DNA of 56,089 nucleotides from Polynucleobacter meluiroseus (GTDB lineage: Bacteria > Pseudomonadota > Gammaproteobacteria > Burkholderiales > Burkholderiaceae), in NCBI GenBank assembly GCA_945878885.1, contig CAMCUP010000012.1, positions 1 to 56,089 of the forward strand, in the 5' to 3' direction. Both the position numbers and the translations under genes were made by a program. The stretch's first letter is position 1. Every line of letters starts with the position of its first letter. The notes beneath the pieces are model-generated. The model had not been told where the DNA came from, made no database searches, and saw only the letters and a list, made by a program, of their open reading frames with translations. Below are positions 16,195 to 24,409 of the stretch, in pieces.

Positions 16195-17079
16195 ATGAAA
16201 ATGTACTCATTACCAATTCTATTGACTTTATTTATTTCTATTAATGTGCAGGCTCAATCAAATAATACTGATGTAAAAATTAAAAAATTAAATATTGTTA
16301 ATGTAGGCGTAAGAGAATCCTCAGCACCACTTTCTTATATGGTAGGTAGTAATGCTTATTCTGGTTATCATGTTGAATTATGTGAGAGGATATTAAAAAA
16401 ACTATACCCAAATGCCAAAATTAATTACATGGCTGTTACACCTCAAAATCGTATTCCTTTAATCCAAAATGGGACAATTGATATTGAATGTGGATCAACT
16501 AGCAATACCACCGCCAGAAAAGAGCAAGTTGATTTTGCAGTTACAACATATGTAACTGAGGCACGCTATGCGGTTAAAAAATCTTCTGGCATTAATTCCA
16601 CTGATGATGTAATCAAAAAGAAAATTGTTACAACCGTTGGTACTACCCCTGTACAGCATTTACGTAAGCTGGAACAGCTCAAAGGCGTTAAGTTAGATGT
16701 AACCTATGCCAAGGATCACTCCGAAGCATTTTTATTGGTTGAGTCTGATCGAGCCGATGCTTTTGCTATGGATGACAACATACTAGCTGGAAATATTGCC
16801 GCTAGTAAATCACCTGGAGATTATAAAATCGTCGGTGACCCATTAAGTGTTGAGGCGATTGCAATCATGCTGCGCAAGGATGATCCGGTGTTTAAGGCGG
16901 GGGTCGATAACCAAATTAAAGACATGATGAAATCTGGTGAGCTAAAAAATGTTTATCAGAAATGGTTCTTAGCACCGATCCCACCAAAAGGCTCAGTCAT
17001 TGGTATTCCGATGGGAAACTCCTTAGTTGAGCTCTTTAAAAATCCAAGTGACATACCGGCTGAACCATTATTTAAATAA
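16195..17079 (+). CDS. Periplasmic amino-acid-binding protein (SBP family 3)
   Basis: This 294-residue protein has a signal peptide (about residues 1-20, ends VQAQS). It carries the fold pattern of GltI/HisJ-like receptors: LSYMVGSNAYSGYHVELCER, then DIECGSTSNTTARKEQVDFA, the ligand-binding region. No permease or ATPase genes are next to it, so it must work with transporter parts encoded elsewhere. Its close spacing to the dialkylglycine-decarboxylase-like gene suggests that it binds that enzyme's amino-acid substrate; this is inference. Confidence 0.85.
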   Translation: MKMYSLPILLTLFISINVQAQSNNTDVKIKKLNIVNVGVRESSAPLSYMVGSNAYSGYHVELCERILKKLYPNAKINYMAVTPQNRIPLIQNGTIDIECGSTSNTTARKEQVDFAVTTYVTEARYAVKKSSGINSTDDVIKKKIVTTVGTTPVQHLRKLEQLKGVKLDVTYAKDHSEAFLLVESDRADAFAMDDNILAGNIAASKSPGDYKIVGDPLSVEAIAIMLRKDDPVFKAGVDNQIKDMMKSGELKNVYQKWFLAPIPPKGSVIGIPMGNSLVELFKNPSDIPAEPLFK

Positions 17080-17122
17080 AGCGTAGTTTCAGAGGGTGCC
17101 TTATAAAGTTCTATTAAGATCT

Positions 17123-17170
17123 TGAACTGCCGTTAATTTAGCGTCAAAGCCAAAGAGAGCTTTTCTAAAT
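17123..17170 (+). repeat. Short copy of the IS3-terminus-like repeat
   Basis: TGAACTGCCGTTAATTTAGC and CCAAAGAGAGCTTTTCTA match the second repeat family (see 14527). Only the terminal half is kept. It lies between two convergent genes. Confidence 0.5.
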
Positions 17171-17201
17171 TAATTGTTGAGTAAGCCCAACGGGTAGCTT
17201 T

Positions 17202-18170
17202 TTAATCTAAGCTGATCTTGGCATCTTTAGCTACTTTGCCCCAGCGAGTCCATTCAGATTCAATCATGGCATTCGCTTGCGCAGATGTACCTGGTGATGG
17301 GGATATGCCCCCCTTAGTTAAGCTAGTTCGGACAACTTCGCTATTAAGTACTTTATTCAAACTTTGATTAAGTGTTTGAATGACAGCGCTAGGGGTATTT
17401 TTCGGAGCCACCAAAATTTGCCAGCCACTGATGACTACAGGAACGCCTTGTTCTGAAAGGGTGGGAATGCTATCTGATGTAGGTATGCGTTTTTCAGAAC
17501 TCACCCCAAGAATTTTAATTCTTCCACCGTTAGCTTGTGGTAGGGCAACTGATAAGGGCACCATCATCGCATCAACATCTCCAGAAGCTACTGCAGTGAT
17601 CGCTGGCGCTGCGCCTTGAAAAGGAACATGAGTTAAATCAATTCCTGTTGTTTGTTTAAATTTCTCAAAAGCAATTTGAGATGTGCTGCCAATACCCCAA
17701 GATGAGAAATTTAATTTTCCTGGGCGCACCTTAGCATACTCAATAAATTCTGCAAGAGTATTGACGTTCAGCTTAGGGCTGACTACTAGCGCAAAAGGAA
17801 AGCTACCCACTATACCAACTGCAGAAAAATCTTTCAGTGCATCGTAATTCACTTTTTTGTAAACATGAGGATTAATGGCAAGACCTTCTGCGCCCGCTAA
17901 AAGAAGGGTATAGCCGTCGGGCTGTGACTTAGCAACAAAGTCAGTACCAATCATCGTATTAGCGCCAGGCTTATTTTCTACGATGATCGATTGGCCAAGT
18001 TGCTCAGTTAAGCCTTGTGCAATCGTACGCGCTGAAATATCCACATTACCACCGGCTGTAAATGGAACGATTAATTTAATCGCACGGTCAGGAAATGGAG
18101 CAGCATTCACTAAGTGAATGCTGCTAAATAAAAAGACAGTAAAAAAAATATTTTTAAATAGTTTCATCAT
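17202..18170 (-). CDS. Bug-family receptor of a tripartite tricarboxylate transporter
   Basis: This 322-residue periplasmic receptor has a signal peptide ending LVNAAP, then FPDRAIKLIVPFTAGGNVDI, the first binding loop of the Bug fold, and the later loop VPFQGAAPAITAVASGDVDAM. These receptors capture carboxylates for TctAB permeases, which are not in the window. I chose ATG 18170 because AAGGA is well placed and because it avoids overlap with the upstream gene, which ends eight bases before. It is cotranscribed with the Asp/Glu-racemase-like gene, so its ligand is likely that enzyme's substrate or product. Confidence 0.9.
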   Translation of the reverse strand: MMKLFKNIFFTVFLFSSIHLVNAAPFPDRAIKLIVPFTAGGNVDISARTIAQGLTEQLGQSIIVENKPGANTMIGTDFVAKSQPDGYTLLLAGAEGLAINPHVYKKVNYDALKDFSAVGIVGSFPFALVVSPKLNVNTLAEFIEYAKVRPGKLNFSSWGIGSTSQIAFEKFKQTTGIDLTHVPFQGAAPAITAVASGDVDAMMVPLSVALPQANGGRIKILGVSSEKRIPTSDSIPTLSEQGVPVVISGWQILVAPKNTPSAVIQTLNQSLNKVLNSEVVRTSLTKGGISPSPGTSAQANAMIESEWTRWGKVAKDAKISLD

Positions 18171-18177
18171 GTATTCC

Positions 18178-18906
18178 TTAGTTATATTTACCTGATAGTA
18201 ATGATCCAAACCCCTGAATATTGCAGTTGACCCCAGCAGTTCTTAAGGAGTTCCACATGGTTGCTGCAATACTGGAGATAATGGGTTTGCCAAGATTACG
18301 TTCTGCATTGTCTATGGCATCAATCGTGGGCATGCCAACGCCACTCACAAATATGGCATCAGCCCCAGAAGCATTTACTTGCTTCATGAGTTGACCTGCT
18401 CTTTCGGGGGTCTCATCATAGATATTTTTCACGTCTGGTAAGTTACCAAAGTGAACAATATTAAATCCATACTCTTCCAGTAAATTTTTACAGCGTAGAG
18501 TATTTTGCTCGCTATAGGGTGTGCCAAAGGCAATATTGCTCACTCCAATTTTTTTTAATGCGGTCACTACGCTACCAAAAGCAGTAATGAATGGAATTTC
18601 AAACTTTTTTTGCAGACGATCAACTAATTTCGCCTCACCATCTTTGCCTAGGGTATAGCTGTTAGCCGTATGAGCCATAGCTACTACCTTGGGCTTAACC
18701 AATTTCATTAACTCAAGATTTTCATCGAGATGGTCAATTTGGGATTGATTACGTTCATCTTGTCCCAATAAACTGCCAGTTTCACCAAATGCAACCATTC
18801 TGGTGAAATGTACTGAGAACTCTGGGCGCGCCATCTTAATCACTTCACCTTCAGTATTAGGGTTACCAGGAGGAATTAAAAACCCAAGGCGAACAAGATT
18901 CTGCAT
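18178..18906 (-). CDS. Asp/Glu racemase-superfamily protein (maleate isomerase/AMDase-like) lacking the usual cysteines
   Basis: This 242-residue cytoplasmic protein has the layout of maleate cis-trans isomerases and arylmalonate decarboxylases: LGFLIPPGNPNTEGEVIKM at the start, AHTANSYTLG in the middle, and SGVGMPTIDAIDNAERNLGK with PIISSIAATMW toward the end. Active members normally have Cys in the two positions occupied here by AHTANS and FVSGVG. The only cysteines visible (LRCKN and VNCNI) lie elsewhere. It may bind rather than convert its ligand, or use another mechanism. ATG 18906 is preferred because GGAG lies nine bases upstream. Confidence 0.7.
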   Translation of the reverse strand: MQNLVRLGFLIPPGNPNTEGEVIKMARPEFSVHFTRMVAFGETGSLLGQDERNQSQIDHLDENLELMKLVKPKVVAMAHTANSYTLGKDGEAKLVDRLQKKFEIPFITAFGSVVTALKKIGVSNIAFGTPYSEQNTLRCKNLLEEYGFNIVHFGNLPDVKNIYDETPERAGQLMKQVNASGADAIFVSGVGMPTIDAIDNAERNLGKPIISSIAATMWNSLRTAGVNCNIQGFGSLLSGKYN

Positions 18907-18932
18907 TGTGCGTGACTCCAATTTATTTTTTT

Positions 18933-19478
18933 CTACTTTAGGCTGCTTAAAACAATCTGGAGTACTTGCAAAATCAATAATAAGACGAGAGGTGATAAAT
19001 CAAGGGTACCTAGATTGGGTATTACTCGTCGAATGGGCCTAAGAAGCGGTTCGACTAAAAGAGATATAAGGCATTGGATTTGAGAACCAGCACTGATCCA
19101 AGAGAGAATGACGCTTGCGAAAACCAGCCAAATGAGACCCGAAATCGTTAAGTCTAAAAGCTCAATCGAGGTAATAATCAGCGAAGATACAGTCAAAGGT
19201 ATTAGCCCAGATATCCAAGATAAGATAATTGTTTTGCCTAAAACGAGAACATAGGCAGCAAGAAAGCTAGCGGTATCAAATCGACCTAGGCTAGGAATAA
19301 CCCGGCGAATTGGCAGAATGATCCAATTGGTGAGAGGGTGCAAGTAAGACCCAATGGATTTAATTTGACTAGCCCCGAGATTAGAACCAAGCCACTGTAT
19401 ATAGCAACGCAAAAGACAGGCACCGGCGACAATGCTTACGAATACTTGAAGTAGAAGGTTTGTAATTTGTATTAACAT
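18933..19478 (-). CDS. YggT family integral membrane protein
   Basis: This 181-residue protein has four membrane helices arranged as two YGGT repeats. Each repeat ends in LHPLTNWIILPIRRVIPSLG or LVEPLLRPIRRVIPNLGTLD, the family signature. YggT proteins are linked to osmotic stress tolerance and, in some bacteria, to membrane and septum organisation. The gene is on the minus strand upstream of the racemase-like gene, but the 26-base gap does not prove cotranscription. Confidence 0.85.
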   Translation of the reverse strand: MLIQITNLLLQVFVSIVAGACLLRCYIQWLGSNLGASQIKSIGSYLHPLTNWIILPIRRVIPSLGRFDTASFLAAYVLVLGKTIILSWISGLIPLTVSSLIITSIELLDLTISGLIWLVFASVILSWISAGSQIQCLISLLVEPLLRPIRRVIPNLGTLDLSPLVLLLILQVLQIVLSSLK

Positions 19479-19639
19479 CTGCCCAGTTTAACCATTTCCT
19501 AGGCCGACTGTTCTATCTAGAGCAAATTTATTAAGCGTCTATTTGGCAGACGCTTTTCTCAATACATCGCATCATGATCGCCAACATTGATAAGAACAAT
19601 TTCATTTTTAGTAGTGAGAGCTCATTGTACGACTCGACA

Positions 19640-19755
19640 CATAGTTAACACTTTATACCGGACACATACTTTACAGTTTTAGGCATAGGAGGGACCACGC
19701 TATGCCGTGGAATGAAATATTTATTGATCACAAAGGTAGTTTAAGTGCCCCTTAA
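19640..19755 (+). mobile_element. Left-end remnant of an IS481-like element
   Basis: The stretch has GACACATAGTTAACAC and ACCGGACACATACTTTACAG, then a strong AGGAGG site and a frame ATG CCG TGG AAT GAA (MPWNE). MPW-K/N-E is the usual start of many IS481-family transposases. The frame stops after 17 residues, so only the terminus and the first codons remain. Confidence 0.45.
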
Positions 19756-19781
19756 TGGCTATGATGGGTCAACTAAGAAGC

Positions 19782-20825
19782 CTACTTCTCGGGCTTAAAA
19801 GAGCTATCTAAAAATTCTTGTACGCCTGTAAACATAAGCATGCGATTTTTTTCCATGATGATTGAGTGCGTTCCTTCGCTAATCTACAGCATGATCTTAT
19901 ACGGCGCATTTTCAAGTTTTGTGAAGTACTCGTAAAGCATGTAGCTAGGCAGGTCAGCATCCCACTCGGCATGAACTAGCATGACGGGTACGCGAATATC
20001 TTTAGGCTCGTAAACAGGCTTGCCGGCAGTCCAGTATTCACGTGAGTCTTGAACTGTTCCATTAGGGGCCCTCAGCTTTTTAGGACTTTGTGTTTTACCC
20101 CATGGGTCTGTCTCAAAAGTAGCATCGGCCCATTTTTCAAACCAACCTGGAGGAATTAAATTGACTTTTGCATTCTCAGGCACGCCAGTAAGCCAACGAT
20201 TTTTTGCATCAGCGATTGATACCACTCGATAAGCGGGCAATGCCCCCCCTTTATCAGTCAAGGGCGCTCCACCTTGACGTAACCATTGAGGTGCATACAA
20301 AACCAACTTATTTACCTTTTCATTATTTTCGGTTGTGTACTTACCCATAATGGTAGTTCCCCAAGACCAGCCGAGTAAATTCGTCTTATTAATGTTACGT
20401 TTTTTTAAGATGTAATTCACTGCACTTGAAACATCTCTGACTGCAACATCGGTCCGGACAATGGGGGGATTTTGTTCAGCGGGCTGTTCCAGTTCAGGGG
20501 GGCGAGTTGATTTGCCATAACCCCGTAAGTCAACCAGCCAAACATCGTAACCCTTTGAGGCTATATATTCCATCCAAGAAGTCCCGCCAAGCGATAAATC
20601 AAAAGCAGTTTCTGCTGGATAGGTTGATCCATGTACATAAAGCAAGGTTTTTTCAGGGGAGAATTTTTTCATCCCAGTTAGGTGCTTATTGCGCACATAG
20701 AGGGAAATTCCTGGGGTATCGCTCGGAACCATGTACTCTGTCATTTCAATCTTGCCAGCCGCAAATACTGGGCTAAGGCCAAAGTAGGTAATTAGCACCA
20801 ATAATAATTTTGTTGTGATTTTCAT
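19782..20825 (-). pseudogene. Alpha/beta hydrolase truncated by an in-frame TAG
   Basis: The gene encodes an exported alpha/beta hydrolase (signal peptide ending SPVFAAG). LLGWSWGTTIMGKY carries the nucleophile elbow (G-W-S-W-G), and VMLVHAEWDADLPSYMLYEY the region of the acid. At 19884-19886 an in-frame TAG stops translation at residue 313 after NAPYKIML. The same frame then continues for 33 codons (ISEGTHSIIMEKNRMLMFTG and on) to a second stop at 19782. That tail holds the expected catalytic His (EGTHS), so the stop removes part of the triad. The simplest reading is a nonsense mutation in an otherwise intact gene. A readthrough or sequencing error cannot be excluded. Confidence 0.8.
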
Positions 20826-20931
20826 TTTGTCCCGATCAGTTTTTATAACTACTTTTTAATTTAGTTAATCTTACTCTTAACTTGTGACGACCCTTTAAGG
20901 CCAAAAGAAAATGCCTCGCATTGCCGTGGTA

Positions 20932-20950
20932 CTAAATTGACAGCAGTTCA
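20932..20950 (-). repeat. Nineteen-base IS3-terminus-like repeat
   Basis: CTAAATTGACAGCAGTTCA is identical to the outer end of the repeat copy at 24155-24173. The surrounding bases do not match, so only the terminus is kept. Confidence 0.45.
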
Positions 20951-21257
20951 GGAGGGTCTCTGTTGAATTAGCCATGAATATGATTTAATTGAATTTGATT
21001 ATGATGAAGTGATATAAATATTAAAGGACCATAGATCAACTCGAAGCCCAAGATCTATATGGGTCTAATGGGAAAAACAGCGGATTAAAAGAATATTGTT
21101 CCACCTAAAAGCCTAATTAATTCAATAGCTTACAAGCGTCAAAATAGGGTGTGCAATGAAGTGTGTAATGACTTTTTAGGTCAAATTGGTGATGGGTTCG
21201 GGATTCGAATTTTTTTAAAAAGGTCAGAAAAACTACCGATAAAACTTGGATTTGGTG
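20951..21257. other. Gene-free stretch
   Basis: No gene is visible. The segment around 21117-21160 (TTACAAG, then GTGTGCAATGAAGTGTGTAA) resembles sequence found near the tRNA-Lys scar (44040-44085) and near 42940, so it may be a fragment of an integrated element. Confidence 0.3.
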
Positions 21258-21418
21258 CGTCCCTTTGCATCAAATCCCAGTCCAATTAAGGCCTTAATTT
21301 TCATCTAATTTTAGCCCAACATCTGTTTAATATGGTCTGCTAGTGAAAAATTACCTCATCACTTAGGTGGATCTGATTTCAATGCAACTGGCGGGTTAGG
21401 ATTTGATGTAAATTAACA
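21258..21418 (-). repeat. Diverged full-length copy of the 161-bp element (copy F)
   Basis: On the minus strand it begins TGTTAATTTACATCAAATCC at 21418. It keeps the order of internal landmarks (AGTGATGAGGTAATTTTTCA, CTAGCAGACCATATTAAACA, GGCCTTAATTGGAC). Aligning it to the good copies gives exactly 161 bases, although the right terminus is badly mutated. This marks it as an older copy. Confidence 0.7.
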
Positions 21419-21497
21419 TGCTGGCGATGCAGACTTTAATTATGCATCATCATGACTAATCAAAATTTTAATAATTAAAATTAGCATAAAGGGTTTT

Positions 21498-22466
21498 ATG
21501 AAAATCTTATATCAGTTAGTTCGCTTCCTATGCTTATTATTTGTTTGTACCTCTATCGCTCATTCTCAGACGTATCCGAATAAACCGATCAAGTTAATCG
21601 TACCATTTCCACCTGGCGGAACAGCTGATATTCTTGGCAGAATGCTTGGAGATAAGCTTGCTGTGGTTACATCTCAATTAGTGATTATCGAAAATCGTGC
21701 TGGCGCAGCTGGCGGGATTGCCGCACAATTAGTAGCAAAGTCTCCACCGGACGGATATACATTATTACTTGGAACCACTGGTACTCAAACCATGAATCCA
21801 GCGATTAACTCTAAATTGCCATATGACCCATTAAAAGATTTCGCCAGCGTCAGTAATTTTGCTGCATCACCATTTGTCTTAGTTGTAAATCCAAATGTGC
21901 CAGCGCAAAACTTAAAAGAACTCATTGACCTAGCAAATAAAAAACCTGGGTCTTTGCGTTACGCTTCGTTTGGTTCTGGAAGCTCTGCTCATATGACTGG
22001 CGAGATGTTCAAGTTACGTGCTGGTGTCGATATCGTCCATGTCCCTTACAAAGGAGCTGCTCCGGCATTGGTTGATGTCATTGGTGGTCACGTTGATATG
22101 ATGTTTACATTAGCTCCTAGCATAGTCCAGCACTTACGTTCTGGGGCTTTACGAGCAATTGCTGTTGCTGCTCCACAAAGAGACCAGGCAATTGCTTCAG
22201 TTCCAACTTTTACTGAAGCGGGCCTTAGTAATTTTTCTTCTGATTCTTGGTATGGAGTATTCGCCCCTGCCGGAACCCCTCAACCTATTGTTGCTAAGTT
22301 AAATGCGGATATCCAAAAAATATTGGCCATGCCTGATGTGAAGCAAAAATTAGCCAGTGAAGGTGCGATCCCCGTTGGAAATTCACCTGAGCAATTTACC
22401 GAACAAGTTCGCAAAGAGCTTGAACATTGGACCAAGATCGCCAAAGAAGCAAAAATCAGTGAGTAA
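21498..22466 (+). CDS. Bug-family receptor of a tripartite tricarboxylate transporter
   Basis: This 322-residue periplasmic receptor has a signal peptide ending SIAHSQ. YPNKPIKLIVPFPPGGTADI forms the first binding loop and VPYKGAAPALVDVIGGHVDM the second. It should bind a carboxylated ligand. No membrane components are encoded nearby. The aldehyde dehydrogenase gene begins 18 bases downstream, so the ligand is probably fed into semialdehyde/acid metabolism. The pair is bracketed by inverted 161-bp elements F and B. Confidence 0.92.
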   Translation: MKILYQLVRFLCLLFVCTSIAHSQTYPNKPIKLIVPFPPGGTADILGRMLGDKLAVVTSQLVIIENRAGAAGGIAAQLVAKSPPDGYTLLLGTTGTQTMNPAINSKLPYDPLKDFASVSNFAASPFVLVVNPNVPAQNLKELIDLANKKPGSLRYASFGSGSSAHMTGEMFKLRAGVDIVHVPYKGAAPALVDVIGGHVDMMFTLAPSIVQHLRSGALRAIAVAAPQRDQAIASVPTFTEAGLSNFSSDSWYGVFAPAGTPQPIVAKLNADIQKILAMPDVKQKLASEGAIPVGNSPEQFTEQVRKELEHWTKIAKEAKISE

Positions 22467-22484
22467 CTTTATGTCTGCAATCAC

Positions 22485-23948
22485 ATGCTGATAAGCATAA
22501 AGAATAAATCCCTCTTTCGCGAGCAGGGGGTGATCGATGGCATCTGGTGTGGATCTGATTCTAATCAGACTCTCAATGTACTTAATCCCGCATCTGGAGA
22601 AGTGCTTGGCACAATCCCAAATATGGGAACTTCGGAAACCAGGCGGGCAATATTGGCCGCAAAGAACGCATGGCGAGGATGGCGAGAAAAAACCGCCCGT
22701 GAGCGCGGGGTCATTTTGCGTCGCTGGTATGACTTAGTACTTGAACATAAAGATGACCTGGCAACCATAATGACTCTAGAGCAAGGGCGTCCGTTGATTG
22801 ACGCTAAAAATGAGGTCGCCTACGCAGCTAGCTTTATTGATTGGTATGCGGAAGAGGGTAAAAGGATTTATGGGGATGTCATTCCTCAGCCGCAACGGGA
22901 TTCCAGAACAATTGTTCTAAAGGAACCCATCGGTGTTTGTGGGGCCATTACTCCGTGGAATATGCCGAGCGCAATGGTCTCCAGAAAGGTTGCTACTGCC
23001 TTAGCTGCTGGATGTACCGTAGTGTTAAAGCCAGCAGAACAAACACCGTATTCGGCCATTGCGCTTGCTGTGCTTGCACAGCAAGCGGGGGTTCCCAACG
23101 GTGTTTTTAATCTAGTCACTGGTGACCCTGAAACCATTGGAATGGAGTTAACCACCAATCGGATCGTTCGTAAAATAACGTTTACGGGCTCGACTGAGGT
23201 CGGAAAGATATTGATGCGACAAAGTAGCGACTCCATTAAAAAACTTTCCCTAGAGCTTGGTGGTAATTCACCATTCATAGTCTTTGATGATGCCGATATT
23301 AAAAAAGCAGTAAAAGATGCCGTTTCATGTAAGTTTCGTAATTCTGGGCAAACTTGTGTTTGTGCCAATCGTATTTATGTACAAGAATCCGTTCATGACC
23401 AATTTGTAGAGTATTTCTTTGAAGCAGTTCAGGCATTAAAAGTAGGTAATGGCTTCGAGGATGGGGTTACTCAAGGGCCGCTGATTGATCAGCATGCAGT
23501 CGATAAGATGGAGACCCATGTAAAAGATGCTTTAACTCATGGCGCTCAATTGCTTACCGGGGGTAAACGTCACGCCCTAGGTGCAAATTTCTTTGAACCT
23601 ACCATCTTATTAAATCTCACCAATAAGATGCGACTGTACTCGGAAGAGACCTTTGGCCCCATAGCGGCCATTGCTAAATTCAGAACTGAGGAAGAGGTCA
23701 TTGAAATGGCCAACGACACGGACTACGGTCTTGCCGCCTATGTGCATACAACAAATATTGGACGAATGTTTAGAGTGTCAGAGCAATTAGAGGTTGGGGT
23801 AGTGGGTATCAATAAGGGGGTATTTGCAACTGAAGTAGCTCCATTTGGAGGCACTAAACAATCTGGGATTGGCACAGAGGGATCCAAGTACGGCATTGAG
23901 GAGTATCTCCACCTTAAGCGCCTATCTATTGGCGGGGTGGATGATTAG
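22485..23948 (+). CDS. NAD(P)-dependent aldehyde dehydrogenase, succinate-semialdehyde dehydrogenase-like
   Basis: This 487-residue cytosolic enzyme has the whole ALDH fold. PWNMPSAMVSRKVATALAAG lies in the cofactor region, FTGSTEVGKIL binds nucleotide, LELGGNSPFIVFDDAD carries the general base Glu, FRNSGQTCVCANRIYV the catalytic Cys, and EETFGPIAAIAKF and FGGTKQSGIG lie toward the end. The closest resemblance is to GabD-type succinate-semialdehyde dehydrogenases, which oxidise semialdehydes to dicarboxylic acids. The true substrate is open. It is cotranscribed with the Bug receptor upstream, and a hairpin terminator follows. Confidence 0.9.
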   Translation: MLISIKNKSLFREQGVIDGIWCGSDSNQTLNVLNPASGEVLGTIPNMGTSETRRAILAAKNAWRGWREKTARERGVILRRWYDLVLEHKDDLATIMTLEQGRPLIDAKNEVAYAASFIDWYAEEGKRIYGDVIPQPQRDSRTIVLKEPIGVCGAITPWNMPSAMVSRKVATALAAGCTVVLKPAEQTPYSAIALAVLAQQAGVPNGVFNLVTGDPETIGMELTTNRIVRKITFTGSTEVGKILMRQSSDSIKKLSLELGGNSPFIVFDDADIKKAVKDAVSCKFRNSGQTCVCANRIYVQESVHDQFVEYFFEAVQALKVGNGFEDGVTQGPLIDQHAVDKMETHVKDALTHGAQLLTGGKRHALGANFFEPTILLNLTNKMRLYSEETFGPIAAIAKFRTEEEVIEMANDTDYGLAAYVHTTNIGRMFRVSEQLEVGVVGINKGVFATEVAPFGGTKQSGIGTEGSKYGIEEYLHLKRLSIGGVDD

Positions 23949-23994
23949 TTTTGAATAATATTGGCAGGTAATTAGTCCTCTTGGGCCCACCATA

Positions 23995-24026
23995 AAAAAC
24001 CCCTCACTAGCGATAGTGGGGGTTTT
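23995..24026 (+). terminator. Hairpin terminator after the aldehyde dehydrogenase
   Basis: AAAACCCCTCACTA, a GCGA loop and TAGTGGGGGTTTT form a strong stem about 46 bases beyond the stop codon. T-rich sequence follows. The A-run before the stem could let it work in both directions. Confidence 0.7.
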
Positions 24027-24034
24027 GAGTTTTG

Positions 24035-24055
24035 AGCGTTACTTTAAGTAACGCT
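24035..24055. repeat. 21-bp near-perfect palindrome, also at 39931
   Basis: AGCGTTACTT, one central base and AAGTAACGCT form an uninterrupted palindrome, preceded by TTTTG and followed by a G-run (GGGGGGTTGG). The same arrangement, with one base change, occurs at 39931-39951 beside the IS3 relic. It is a shared repeat, possibly part of an IS or a protein-binding site. Confidence 0.5.
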
Positions 24056-24084
24056 TGTACGGGGGGTTGGTGGCTTCTAATTTG

Positions 24085-24173
24085 CTTTCAGTCGTTCAAA
24101 ATCAACCCATTTAGCTGTAATGACTTGCTGTAGAAGAACTCTCTTTGGTCGTAGGTCTAAATTGACAGCAGTT
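24085..24173 (-). repeat. IS3-terminus-like repeat, long copy
   Basis: On the minus strand it begins TGAACTGCTGTCAATTTAG. It then follows CCAAAGAGAGTTCTTCTACA and GCAAGTCATTACAGCTAAAT to TGGGTTGATTTTGAACGACTG, matching the copy at 14527 over its length. One frame would read RVLLQQVITAKWVDFERLKA, so this could also be the tail of a lost gene. Confidence 0.5.
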
Positions 24174-24248
24174 CACATTCGGGCTGTTTTTTCATTTAGG
24201 GCAACTAATTTGTCAAATGCTACTTTTTATATTTTGCTTGACATTGGT

Positions 24249-24409
24249 TGTTAATTTCCATCTAAAACTGATCCACCATTTGCATCTAACTTTAATCCAG
24301 CCAAGTGATGGAGTTATCTTTGACTAGCGGCATATTTTGAATAGATGCTGGGCTGAAATTGGTTGCAAATTAGGGCACTAATTGGATTAGTTTTGCATGC
24401 AAGGCAACA
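24249..24409 (+). repeat. 161-bp inverted-repeat element (copy B)
   Basis: The left end is TGTTAATTTCCATCTAAAAC and the right end, on the minus strand, is TGTTGCCTTGCATGCAAAAC. Two degenerate tandem subrepeats (each ending ATCCA) follow the left end. No clear target duplication is seen. It lies downstream of the receptor-ALDH pair, opposite in orientation to copy F upstream. Confidence 0.75.

Noticed and set aside
22886..23368. 160-codon minus-strand frame inside the aldehyde dehydrogenase
   Set aside because: It is antisense to the catalytic core of a convincing ALDH and shows no family motif or ribosome site.
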